In this document: positions 1 to 10,194 of the stretch, piece by piece
How positions within the stretch are numbered: position 1 is the first letter of the stretch
How the letters are laid out: the number at the start of each line of letters is the position of its first letter
Assembly: GCA_003427395.1 (NCBI GenBank)
Contig: BFEA01000174.1
Coordinates: 1,204,335 to 1,255,954 of the forward strand
Length of the DNA stretch: 51,620 nucleotides
Source: Chara braunii
Lineage: Eukaryota > Streptophyta > Charophyceae > Charales > Characeae
Direction of reading: 5' to 3'
Program-made: the position numbers and the translations under genes
Notes under the pieces: model-generated
Told to the model about the DNA's origin: nothing
Seen by the model: only the letters and a program-made list of their open reading frames with translations
Database searches by the model: none

Positions 1-608
1 AGTGGGGCCTGCTCCACTACTCAGCAAATGCACAAAAGACATAGCATATGGCGGTGTATGGTTCTATGTTTCCCATAACTACCGAGCTACAGCCCTGGAC
101 TCGAATCCACAGCATATATTGGTGGTCTGCCCTAGGGTTCTTTATGTATGACGAGGCCACCCTTCTCATTGAACCAGCGGCCCTCAATGGCTCGACATGA
201 GCTACAGGAGCCATTTGAAGCAGCGGCTATCAGTGGCCCTCATTGAATGTAAAGAGGACCGTACCCCCGCCCCGCACCCCCGCCCCCGCTGGGCCCCACA
301 CCCCTACCCGGCCCCTGCCCCGACCCCGCACCCTCGCCCCCGCTGCCAGCCAACCCCAGCCCCGCACCCCACTGGGCCCCGCCCCCGGCCCCGAGGCCGC
401 ACTATATGGGGGTGGGGTGTAGCCGAGGTCGGGCCAAAACTGCAATATTGCAGTTTGGCCCAGGGGGTGCAGGCTGAGGCGGCGCACCCCCCTGTTTTTT
501 TTTGTTTTTTTTTTTTTTTTTGGTTTTTTTTTTTTTTTTTTTTTTTTACTTTTCTTGCTGGGGCTAGGGGTGCCGACCCCCGCCGGGGCCCCGAGGCCGG
601 GGCTCGAC
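1..608. other. Unique left-edge segment, C-rich then poly(T)
   Basis: I find no match to the other units, so this is either a foreign insertion or flank; the shared sequence starts near 609 at the GTAGCCGCTACA motif. Positions 250-400 are a C-rich tract made of CCCCGCCCC-like words. Positions 494-547 are T runs broken by single G bases. Open frames here come from low-complexity composition (Pro/Arg-rich or Lys/Phe-rich) and are not credible genes. Confidence 0.6.
431..461. repeat. 31-nt near-perfect palindrome
   Basis: GGGCCAAAACTGCAAT is followed directly by ATTGCAGTTTGGCCC. The arms pair over 15 bp with a single extra A in the left arm and no loop. It sits between the C-rich and T-rich tracts. 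Confidence 0.8.
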
Positions 609-982
609 AACCCTGGTAGCCGCTACAGTATCGAGAGGCCAGGCTACGACCTTTTGAAGTTGCCCATGTTTTAGGTTGAGGCAAGTGGGTTAGTGGTGGA
701 GCTTACTCGTGCTGAGGCAACAGTTCCAGCCCTTAGTCAGTCCTGGTCCAGTCAAGCAAGTATCGCATGGGACTGTGTGCACTAAGGGCATAGAAAAGGG
801 TCAGACCAATGAGTTGCGGAAGTGTAAATCAAGCAGCAGCGTGTGCGTGCGGGTATACTGAGTGTTGTGTGCTTGGGATATCCAAGGTGAACCTGTATGG
901 GTGAACAGAGAGTCGTATGGGTGTTCAATCGCCAAAGTCATCGGAAGTATACTCGTATCCGGGTTGCCATATCTCTGAGTTT

Positions 983-1082
983 TGAGTGGGCGCGTGTGTC
1001 ACCAGTTTGGTGCGCTACTGTTTGCATGCATGTAAAGTGTGAATGAAGGCGAGTCTGATTGTAAAATAATAAAAGAATAAAA

Positions 1083-1118
<36 letters not shown>

Positions 1119-1145
1119 GTAATAGTAATAATAATAATAATAATA

Positions 1146-1178
<33 letters not shown>

Positions 1179-1568
1179 CAATCAATCAATAAGAATAATA
1201 ATAAATAAAATAATAAAATTATTTCAAATAAAGATGCAGGAAAAATAAGTGATAGCGTATTTCAGAAATCAAACAGCATCATGCATTTGAGACCAGATAG
1301 TCGTGACCTCGAACATATAGCAGATTGGCATCATAAGTTTCACCAAATAAGAACACACCGAGTGTTCATAATTGACGATGCTGAAATAGTCCCATGATCA
1401 TCATCAACGAAAATCCAGAGTTGATATCCTATCAGGCGCTCGGCGCCCAGACTATATGTGGCAGATCTTATCTAGCCTATACTACGAAGCCGAAAGATGA
1501 CGTCAGCGGTATTCCCGAAGCACGAGCATATATCGACCAATGTCGCACGCTTCCAGCACCAAGTATGT
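983..1568 (+). repeat. (AAT)n-anchored sub-repeat R, copy 1
   Basis: Begins near GTGTGTCACCAGTTTGG and includes GGCGAGTCTGATTG. It then has an (AAT)n tract that flips to (ATT)n at 1081-1173. The ~370-nt conserved tail contains the GGCGC-TCG-GCGCC hairpin (1435-1447) and ends in a GTATGT donor-like hexamer (1563-1568). Other copies are at 15780-16333, 29400-29911, 30880-31356 and 31428-31800, with partial copies at 14540-14875 and 28039-28300. Confidence 0.75.
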
Positions 1569-1672
1569 CTCGCGCTACACTCAGAACCTCGTTCCCAACT
1601 TACAGATGCCACATGCACCAAAAGACCACCATTCACCCCCTGCAGCATAGCACAGGGCGGCTCCGTTTAATG

Positions 1673-1720
<48 letters not shown>

Positions 1721-1724
<4 letters not shown>

Positions 1725-2430
1725 ACGTACGGGCGTTCGGGGTCCCGTACGGCGTTCTTCCCCCACCAAAAATTATTTCGGGGCCTAAACATAATTATTT
1801 TTTTCTGAATGTTTTTTTGTGAGTTCTCTATGACGTGAGGTACATGCTTGTAAATGTTCAAGTGATTTGGCTAAGCCAAATAAGAATTAAAAATCACCAA
1901 AGATTGCGGTGTCAAAACGTGCTCGCCCACGTATTTTTTCACTTTTTACTTTTTGTTTTCACTTTAGTTCGGAGTCTAAACAATTTTATTATTTTTTTAA
2001 AACTTTTTTAGTGGGTTTTGTATTATGTGAAGTACAGATCTATAAATTTTCAGGGCATTTAGCTATGCCAAAAAAAAAAAGAAAAATCGCGAAAGATGGC
2101 GGTGTCGAAAACATGCTCGCGCACTCACTAAATTTAATTCTCTTTTTATTTTTATTTATTTTTATTATTAGTATTTGTTTTCCGTATTTTATTTTTGTTT
2201 TAAATTTGGTAAGGAATTCGGATGTAATGCTCAGGCAAATCTTGTTTAGTTTATTGTTTTCCATAACATATCTTTGTTTCATATTTTTTTGATGACGTTT
2301 TGTTGTTGTTGTTTTTTTTTTTTTTTTGGTCCAAGTACGGTAGGAACGGCCGAACGCATCCCCAAGGGGTCCCATACGTTCGGGCGTTCGGGTTCGGGCG
2401 TTCGGCCCGTCCCGAACGCCGGTCACCCTG
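1721..2430. mobile_element. Insertion with CGTTCGGG-type inverted ends, MITE-like
   Basis: This 710-bp segment interrupts a (TA)n tract that is continuous in block B (16438-16462). The left end has GGGCGTTCGGGGTCCCG; the reverse complement of the right end has CCGGCGTTCGGGACGGG, sharing a 10-nt inverted core. The interior holds two diverged tandem copies of a ~200-bp AT-rich unit (about 1760-1935 and 1960-2125), both containing TGCTCGC after a GCGGTGTC motif. No transposase is seen. TA flanks fit TA-directed insertion, but the target duplication cannot be told from the microsatellite. Confidence 0.55.
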
Positions 2431-2450
2431 TATATGTATATATATATGTG

Positions 2451-2482
<32 letters not shown>

Positions 2483-2968
2483 CCCCCTCGTTTGTTGTCC
2501 TCTTCTCCCTCTCTGCCTACGGGTTACCGGGCAGTTCTATTTGACGATATATATATATGAGTCGTTGAAACTCCGGCGAAACAGTTTGTCACATCCCCCC
2601 GTTTGATGTCCTCTTCTCTCTTTCTGCCTACGGTTTAGCGGGCAGTTCTGTTTGTGACGATATATATATATATATTATTTGACTATATAAATATATATAT
2701 AAATATATATATATATGTATTCTTATCACACGAGGTAGGTTCTACACACACATATATACACACACAAGTAATGTATACGTTCGTAGTTGAGAGGTAGATT
2801 CGTTTGCTTTTGCTCATCCTATTATTGTGAGTATGATAGTGTATCTTTTCGTATTTTAGTGGTAGATTCATTTATTTATTAATTTATTACCATCTTATCA
2901 ATAAAAATAACTAGAGGTAATCGCGAGAAAGGAAACTTACCTCCTTTCCCTCTCGCTCCATAGCACGA

Positions 2969-3091
2969 TGCAGCATGCCGAGGTGACAGCACAGGGGCAC
3001 GACTGGCACACGCGTGCTTTCCAACAGATCAGGCGGATAACGGATCTGCGCTCACGACGTCGCCGGCATCGACTACACGACATAGGTGAGT
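2969..3091 (+). other. Exon-like segment with acceptor- and donor-like ends
   Basis: A pyrimidine tract ending CTCCATAG precedes about 117 nt that are well conserved in block B (16859-16981), then ATAG/GTGAGT. Block B has GTGACT at that place and block C has GTAAGT (33320-33325). The conserved body shows no convincing reading frame. It could be a non-coding exon on the plus strand, but this rests on motif placement only. Confidence 0.3.
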
Positions 3092-3781
3092 CATTTTTCT
3101 CCTCTCCTTCCCTTCTTCCCTCCTTTTTCTCCTTCTTGAGGGTCGCGGCAGGGAAAACACTCGAGTGGCGGGGAAAGAGGCCCGCGACACTTCAGAGCAG
3201 CGAAAAATACTCAAGTAGCGGGTAGGCCGGTATTACACCCTGTAGAGGTAGATATGCCCGACACTCGAGGCCGCGCAAAGGAAGACAATGGTTGGCATTT
3301 CTAGAGGTCCAACATCGGTCGTCGCCGCTTGGTGTGGTGTTGGCACATTTCTATTGGCTGCCTTGGCCGCACGGCTGGGGCTTATATTATTATTTTTAGT
3401 CCGCTTCCGAGCTTACGGCGGCGCGACGAATAGATTTTTCCGTACCGGTCGGTCCGATGCTTCTGAACTAGATCTAATTCGTTTTCCCCTTTCCGCCTAT
3501 ACTTCTGACTGAGCCAAATCATGGTCGACACATCTCGTACGACCTTTTCTCATTCTCTTCCAATCCTCCGACCCTTGAGGTCGAAGACTTTTTTATTTTT
3601 TTTTACTAACCCCCACCTGTTATCATACACGTCGTATCACTGGGCATGGCCACCGAAAAACTTCGGCCTCAATGGTCGAGGATTTCGCTCCACAGCGTCC
3701 GACCGAAAATTCCTCACTTTTCACTCCTGATTGTCCCCAGTATAGTGACCTATGCAGATACTGTATCGAATACAAAATCAT

Positions 3782-3816
3782 GAGCAAATACCCTTGTAAG
3801 GGTGTTTGCTCCGACA
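3782..3816. repeat. Conserved terminal hairpin of block A
   Basis: GAGCAAATACCCTT pairs with AAGGGTGTTTGCTC across a short loop, followed by CGACA, the proposed block end. The block C copy (35684-35726) has a changed stem with compensating bases. A second hairpin, AGCGACG-TCCC-CGTCGCT, lies just to the right (about 3837-3854). Confidence 0.7.
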
Positions 3817-3964
3817 GTCTTCCTGGACCCCATTCAGCGACGTCCCCGTCGCTGGGGAATCTAAATGTAAACAAAGGCCTTCTGACGCGACAAGTTGTCA
3901 AAATCCGATTTCCTGGATGAAGTTGCGGTTTGAAGACCCTCATTGTCTCCCTTGGTGCGTCCAT

Positions 3965-3998
3965 GCTGCCAGAATTTTAACCTGGGTCTCCCATATAT
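3965..3998 (-). other. tRNA T-arm-like motif in 3' region
   Basis: On the minus strand a 5-bp stem CCAGG/TCTGG closes a 7-nt TTAAAAT loop after GGGAGAC. Unit 2 (about 19853-19886) has CCGGG/CCCGG with the same loop; unit 3 (about 35873-35906) has CCGGG/CCCGG with TTAAGAT. The stem stays paired while its bases change. I cannot fold a full tRNA around it. Confidence 0.4.
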
Positions 3999-5845
3999 CC
4001 GAAAAATTGTAATACCAAAGAAAAATTATTCCATATGACTCAAAGTGGAGATACTAGATTTGTACTACAGTTACAGAGGTCACGAAGGAAGATAATGATA
4101 GTCTCTCCCCACAACTTTAAACTTTATTGGTCAGGATCTCGTTGGGTGTCCGAGGAGTTAGGAATCATAAATGAATCTTTTCCTTGGACGCAGCTCTCGA
4201 CCTAAGTGTGTTTTTACCGTCCCACCCGAAGTCTAATGCGAGGGGATTGGCAACCTCGGTCTCAACCCACCACAGTCGGTTGATCAGGCCTGATCTGTGG
4301 CCCACCATGTTGTTAATTTAATGGTGGTACCTGCATTGGTTACGCAACACTGGATAAATACCTCCTATCAAAATATCTAGACCTGACTCTCGATCCCCCC
4401 GATATCTACCTGGACCGATACTATCATTAGGGAGTTTCTCCGCTCAAGTTTAGTCCCAGGCCGTAATCGGAAGGCCCGCTGCCTGGTTATGCTTGGTCAT
4501 CAGCCCACGCTGGGAGTTACGTCCCAACGATGGCAATTTTCCACCATGGGCTTGGTAATTTCAAGTCCCTCAGACTGACCTCCATAAGTAGATGAGTGAT
4601 GATCACTTCAAAAATATACATATGAAATTCAATTTGACCAAATAAAAGTTTTCTCCCCCTCGTCAGTTGTCTTTGAATGGGTGAACAAACCCATTGAATG
4701 TATATATGAAAGAAACAATATCAATAAGAATGATTCAACATGATTGTAAAACTTGTCTCTGATCGAGGGGCATCGTCAGAGCCACTTAGGGGCCGTGCCT
4801 ACCAGACCTCGATCACAGACTAGATAGGCACACGTCTCGGGGATTTTTTTCCAATAGAAAAGCCAACCAAAATATCCATAAAGAAAGTATGAAAAAAAAT
4901 TGTTTGACCACTCGTCTTGTAAGAAGGCAAAAAAAACATCTATTTCATTCATAACATAAATTTCCCTGATTCACAGGGTTTTTCAAATGCATCAAAATTT
5001 TGACATTTTCACACCCTTTTTTCCAGGGTCGTTTTAAAAAATAATCACATGGGATAAGACATGAAAGGATTGACAACAAAGCAAAATGTTTTAAGAATGT
5101 ACAAATCAAATGTTACTTTATCTTTCTTGAACACTTAGGTGCTTTCCCATACATCCTAGTTCAAGACTTCGACAGCACAGACTGCACACATATCCAAGAT
5201 ACACATTTCACTAATCAACTAAACACTGGACTGACTCAATTGTGAAAGTGAAAAGTGTTTCTCGTCGGCATACCTCATAGATAGAAATCATGTATGACTT
5301 AGGAGAAAACTTAGTCGAATCCATAATGTCGAGCCAAAAACAGTCTTGAAACTCGAGTCACCTGTCTCTCTTATCCCTTATTGTTAGGGTACACATGCTA
5401 AGTCAGCAAGGTATAAAAAAAAGAAAAAAATCTTCTGACACCTCATCTATCGGAGTACATAATCTATGACACTTCATCTATCCCATCTACTAAAGTTCAT
5501 TATTGCATCTAAGCAAAAAATAAATAACAAATATGTCGCAGATCTTACCTCACATTCGACTACTAGAGTACAATATATTACTTTAAAAAAAAAAATTGTA
5601 AGAGTCTCATCATAGAATTTAAAACAAAAAGATCAAAGTGTTGTTCATCCTCGTACTACCAAAGCAGCCTCCAATGACATTTCTACTTTCTCTCGACCCC
5701 TGAAATGTTATTTCACAAGAAACTTCGGTAGTACGGCTTGTAATGGGGAGGACGGGAGTATGAACTCATCAGCCTCCCTGACTTTCTTAACAATCGATAT
5801 TGGATCATCTCTTCTTTGACTTATTCCTTTTTCTCATTTCGCGGC

Positions 5846-6440
5846 AGCTACCTCAACTAAATCTTACTCGCCTCACGAGCAGGTTTTCATGTTCTATTGT
5901 CAGCTCGATATCAAGAGTATCCCAAGACGATAATGAGTAGTACAAAGTTTCTTTCACAATTGCACGGTCCATATTATTGTTGAAATCAGATTCTATCCAA
6001 ATAGAGATATCCTAACTCAAAGATGTACCCTACCAAGAAATGAGGTATTCATGAGCTATCTCAACTAAATCTTACTCGCCTCGCGAGCAGGTTTTCATGT
6101 TCTATTGTCAACTCGATATCAAAAGTATCCCAAAACGATAATGAGTAGTACAAAGTTTCTTTTACAATTGCACGGTCCATATTATTGTTGAAATCAGATT
6201 CCATCCAAATAGAGATATCCTAACTCAAAGATGTACCCTACCAAGAAATGAGGTATTCATGAGCTATCTCAACTAAATCTTACTCGCCTTGCGAGCAGGT
6301 TTTCATGTTCTATTGTCAGCTCCATATCAAGAGTATCCCAAAACGATAATGAGTAGTACAAAGTTTCTTTCACAATTGCACAGTCCCTATTATTGCTGAA
6401 ATGAGGTATCCAAATAGAGGTATCATAACTCAAAGATTCC
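5846..6440. repeat. 208-bp direct tandem repeat, three copies
   Basis: Copies start at 5846, 6054 and 6262, each with AGCTAYCTCAACTAAATC. The first two are nearly identical and the third ends early near 6440. Found only in unit 1. Confidence 0.9.
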
Positions 6441-7524
6441 ATTCGGCGCGGGTCTCACTCCTACTTCTGAAGACGATTTTATAGCTCCTTCAAACCATCT
6501 TTCAGGGAAAGGATAACTTAGGATTGCAATTCCCTCAAGAACAGATTCTACACATTGACCACTCCTCGAGAGAATCTTCTCCCAAGAAGCCATTCACCTT
6601 CGACCCCGTGTCGAACGTGGATTCTGTGTAGCACTTCTATTCTTTGTAAGGAGAGCAATCCAACTATATAGGTTATAAACGGATAATCATATATGATTAA
6701 CTTATAAGGACGGATTAAAGCATTAGATGAGTAACTCAGGCGAGTAATCATGAATAAAAATGCATCAGACAGATAAACTTATAGACTTGACTTGAATAAA
6801 CTGGCGCGAATGGATAAATTTACATAGATAACTCAACCGAATGGCCTTAACCGGAAGAAATTAAGCGCTTAGATTCAAATGAATATGTTCAGGTCGATGG
6901 TGTCGAACTAGGTGAATTCCAACAAACAGCCTTTTATTTGAATTTTGCCACCAAGTAAAGCATAAATGGGATGATTTAACAGGATTGTCAAACTCCTTAC
7001 TGCCTTACTGAACGTATTCAAGATCAAGAGTCTTACGCTATCCCTTTATGAAACCAAAAATTCTCTCAAAGATGGACTCAGCCCTATATTGACTCTTTCC
7101 TAAAACAAGACTTTTATTAAGAACCCATAGCAAATGAGGGTCCTCAGTGACACTATTCACATTCGGTCCTCTTTGTATCCCTGGATATGTTTCTGACTTA
7201 TCACCAAGTACAAAAATCTCCATAGTCTATCTATCGGTACGACCGGAGGGAAAAATATGCCTGCTCATGATATAAATTCATAAAGCTCACCCTACGCCTT
7301 TTCAAATAGGTCATCCGTGAGAAGGTACCAACAACTTCTACCACCCTCTTTTTTCTCTTCGTAGACGGATATCCCCTCCATTCTGAGTACCGTTATTGAC
7401 AAGGAGAGAAGTATTAAGTTATCCAGATATACTCTCCTTTTGAGGGTGTTTTTGTCTAACGACCCTGACAAAAACTAAGCTATCACTAACATTGATCCTG
7501 CATCACGTTGGTAGGATCACACCC

Positions 7525-8021
7525 TTAAATGATCCCTCTGTACAACAAGTATGAGATTAGCCTGCATAATTCAATCTGACATAGGAAAAACAGTGTCAGG
7601 GTAATAAATAATCTACGATCCGTCAACATAGCCTGAGACACTATGGGAGGGTCGGGCACATGTGGCGGTGACTGAAGAGCCGGTTGAGGTGGCTGAGGAA
7701 GGACAGTCAACTGTCGAACTCGTCGTGTCATAGAAGAAGAAGAAGGAGAAGGATAAGTATGAGAAAGTAACTCAAAGCGTGGCAGCGAGGAGCCATAACG
7801 CTGTTCGTACCTATAAGAGTAGTATGTCATCTTCCTAGGAGATGGCGTTCGCTCTCGTAGATCTTACTGATGTTACCTCAATCTCAATTCTCTTCCACTT
7901 CTCCTCCTCATCATCTTCTCCTTCTCGCTCTTCTCTTTCCCTTGTTAAATCAATAGGTCTCTCTTCGGCCTTTCCCTGCCGACCGCTTTTTCCCCTTCCA
8001 ATTCCTGCCCCACGTGGTATG
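7525..8021 (-). pseudogene. ORF1 remnant of unit 1 (small basic/acidic protein with hydrophobic tail)
   Basis: Homologous to the ORF1 copies at 23919-23466 and 49492-48996. On the minus strand it shows the Gly/Arg-rich start (RGAGIGRGKSGRQGKA), the ERPIDLTREREE motif, an acidic stretch, then YYSYRYEQRYGSS, a Pro-rich stretch, VPDPPIVSQ and a hydrophobic end CQIELCRLISYLLYRGII. The expected start Met is ATA (Ile) here. A frameshift near 7840 separates the N-terminal half from the open 102-codon C-terminal half (7830-7525). The function is unknown; its place just after the primer site suggests a gag-like leader protein. Confidence 0.65.
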
Positions 8022-8644
8022 ATTGAAGGGATGAGACACCTAGAGTAGTGTTGAGCTATCTAATGCTTTATGTATAAGGACGTGTATCTCTATGAAAAAA
8101 TGAAGGTTTCGGAACTATGCGAGGTTGTCGTAGGGGTGAATAACGTAATAGAAACACCTTCAAGGCAGACTTGATGAGTCATCTTGCTTTTAAAAGACTC
8201 GGCAATCCTATCCTATATGTCACCTTAATCAGATACAGGAGTAATTATTGCTTCGGGAAAATGATAAAAGGCAGACTAACCGGCTATATACTTACAACTT
8301 GTACTTGTCTTATCTCATAAAGACTACCATAGACAAATGTTCATATCAATAAACAACAATTAACCTTAGTAGTCCTCTTACCTTCTAAATAGAAATCGTA
8401 TACTACCCTATCTTCCATTTTGTCGTTTTGCTAGGGCTTCAATTTAACCAGACCTAGGTCCGTTCACATAGGACCCCGACAGGCAACCGAAGGTCCCCGA
8501 CAACGCATCAATCTATTGTCAGTGGACGTCTTGCATCTCTTGTGATAGTCACACTATCAATTAAACCAAAGGTTTTCATTTTGCCGTGATCATCGTTTCA
8601 CCATACCCGAGTCTGTTCCCTAAGCACCTCGGCTGGAAGGCGAG

Positions 8645-8663
8645 ATCCCCGACAACGGCGCCA
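8645..8663 (-). promoter_or_regulatory. Primer-binding site, tRNA-Asp type (unit 1)
   Basis: The minus strand reads TGGCGCCGTTGTCGGGGATC, which matches the complement of the plant tRNA-Asp 3' end at all but one of the first 18 positions. It starts two bases after the CGACA end of block B, as expected for an LTR/PBS junction. Confidence 0.8.
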
Positions 8664-8665
8664 CC

Positions 8666-9740
8666 TGTCGCGCGCGACGGTTCCTCGCCCCACTGGAAGC
8701 GCTGAACCTCACGGTCGTGTCACGCAGGATGTTTTGTCTGAAAAGAACTAGTCACCACTCCAACCGTGCGCGCGTGCTATACCTTTCACGATGCCTTGCG
8801 ACAGGTCGGGACGTCGAGAGGTACAACTTACCTCTACCGGAGGGGTTGTCACCACCCTCAGGTAGGCGTATCCCTGCTGGGCTACCGACCCACGTGCGAA
8901 GGTTTTTACATGCCTGAGTAGAGGTAGGTCGGCCGAGGGTGTTTGCTCGATCGTTGTAGCATGAAATGGGGTACTCGCGGTAAGACACCTATGAATGACC
9001 CGTTAGATACTCAGGTCGAACTTTGAAACGACAGTCTATTTCCGCTTTTGTTCCCAGAGACACATTCTCCTTCCGACCACTATGTTCAAAGTATTAAAAC
9101 AACCTTGTCGCCATCAAATGATATCCTACTCTACTCAACGTATGACTTAATCATCAGAATAGTATATAAGACTTGATTATGAATATCGAGGTATTACCGC
9201 TGGGAACCCTTCCCACTTTCACAAGTGCTGAGTGTCCAGACTCTTCAAGACGTCAATTCCAATCCAGCCCAAATCATGCACAAAACAGACATACACAACA
9301 TAATGCAAAGACAGTTTACATATCATGCACTAACAGCGTCAACCATCAACTATTGACATTGTCCCTCTCTCCCTAAACCATGCATGACAGCTCTATCTTT
9401 CCTAAGATGTAAGCCCAACCCCCTCACACTTATTCAAAGGACCCTTGAGAGTAACCAGGACCATTTAGGCGATGACCACAGGTGACAGTTTTACTGACCA
9501 CAAGGTTTGACTTTAGATGTAGGTGTCAAGTCAAACGAGGAAAAGTTGAATCGGCAACGACCGGCCTGTTATCGAGTGATAACAGAAAATTGAGTCCTTT
9601 ATGTAGGACTTCTCCTTCAATTGCAGTAGACCAAAGCAAAGACTTGCACACACACAGGTCAACAATGATTCAACATCCCCCACTTGATTCCCACATAATG
9701 ATATCTAAGGGTCAAACCCTTAGTTCTGGTTCATGAGCTT
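8666..9740 (-). repeat. LTR-like segment next to primer site, block B
   Basis: Matches 24313-25560 and 49722-50870. Shared words include CACGGTCGTGTCACGCAGG, CCGTGCGCGCGTGCTATACC and a 3' stretch with GTTATCNNNNGATAACA. This copy is the most diverged of the three. No gene is seen. Confidence 0.7.
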
Positions 9741-10194
9741 TGGGATCAACATCCCAAAGTCTAACCCCTAGCTTCTATCTACCCCTGAGTCGTCTGTCAT
9801 TCCTCCTCCTTTTGTTTCAAGGAGTCTCTTTGCCTGTGTCCTAAGTTGTCTTAGGGAAATACACATTTCCCCTACTCTTAGTCCTTGCATTCCCTCTCTT
9901 GCGGATAAGCACATCCTTTGATGCTTTATGCAGTAGTCTGACCGAGATCAACTTAAGTCAGTGGCGGATTCTCCGATGAACTGCGGTTACACGGGGTATC
10001 TTCTTTCTCTGATTCCTTTACCCGCGGTGTTTCGTCTTCTCTTGCGTTTCTTTTAGGGACCTTTGGAGTCGCTCCCGATGGAGCACTCCCTTTTTCCTTC
10101 CCGTTTCTTCTAGTCTTGACATACGCAAGTAGTAGGCAGATTCACCTGGGAATCTTCCACTACTTGATCAATTCCAAACATTCCGTTAGTCAGA

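Larger units (their letters stand above)
609..3816. repeat. Block A: partial copy of the long non-coding repeat
   Basis: Collinear with 15418-19734 and with about 30390-35726. Shared landmarks in order are the GTAGCCGCTACA start, an (AAT)n sub-repeat, TA and CA tracts, a TTTA tract, an exon-like segment ending ATAGGTGAGT (3082-3091), the GAGGGTCGCGGCAGGG motif and the terminal hairpin. Compared with block B it lacks about 2.0 kb (17030-19045 of B) and carries an extra insertion at 1721-2430. The first ~7 kb of the block are absent, probably beyond the window or replaced by 1-608. Confidence 0.75.
3817..8663 (-). mobile_element. Internal part 1: non-autonomous gypsy-related unit without pol
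   Basis: Read on the minus strand it starts with a tRNA-Asp-type primer site (8663-8645), followed by an ORF1 remnant (about 8021-7525). It then consists of AT-rich non-coding DNA matching unit 2 (6430-7020 matches 22330-22960) and a 3' region matching units 2 and 3 (4130-4600 matches 20080-20470 and 36130-36870). I see no protease, RT or integrase motifs. The 3817-5845 and 6450-7520 stretches hold no recognisable gene. This is the layout of a large retrotransposon derivative that would need proteins in trans. Confidence 0.6.

Noticed and set aside
494-547. Poly(T) tract as the reversed poly(A) tail of a LINE or SINE
   Set aside because: No box A/B, no RT sequence and no target duplication seen nearby; runs are interrupted by single G bases as in a simple repeat.
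999-1181. Asn/Tyr homopolymer frames over (AAT)n tracts (also 29440-29718, 27955-28198)
   Set aside because: Pure trinucleotide microsatellite translation.
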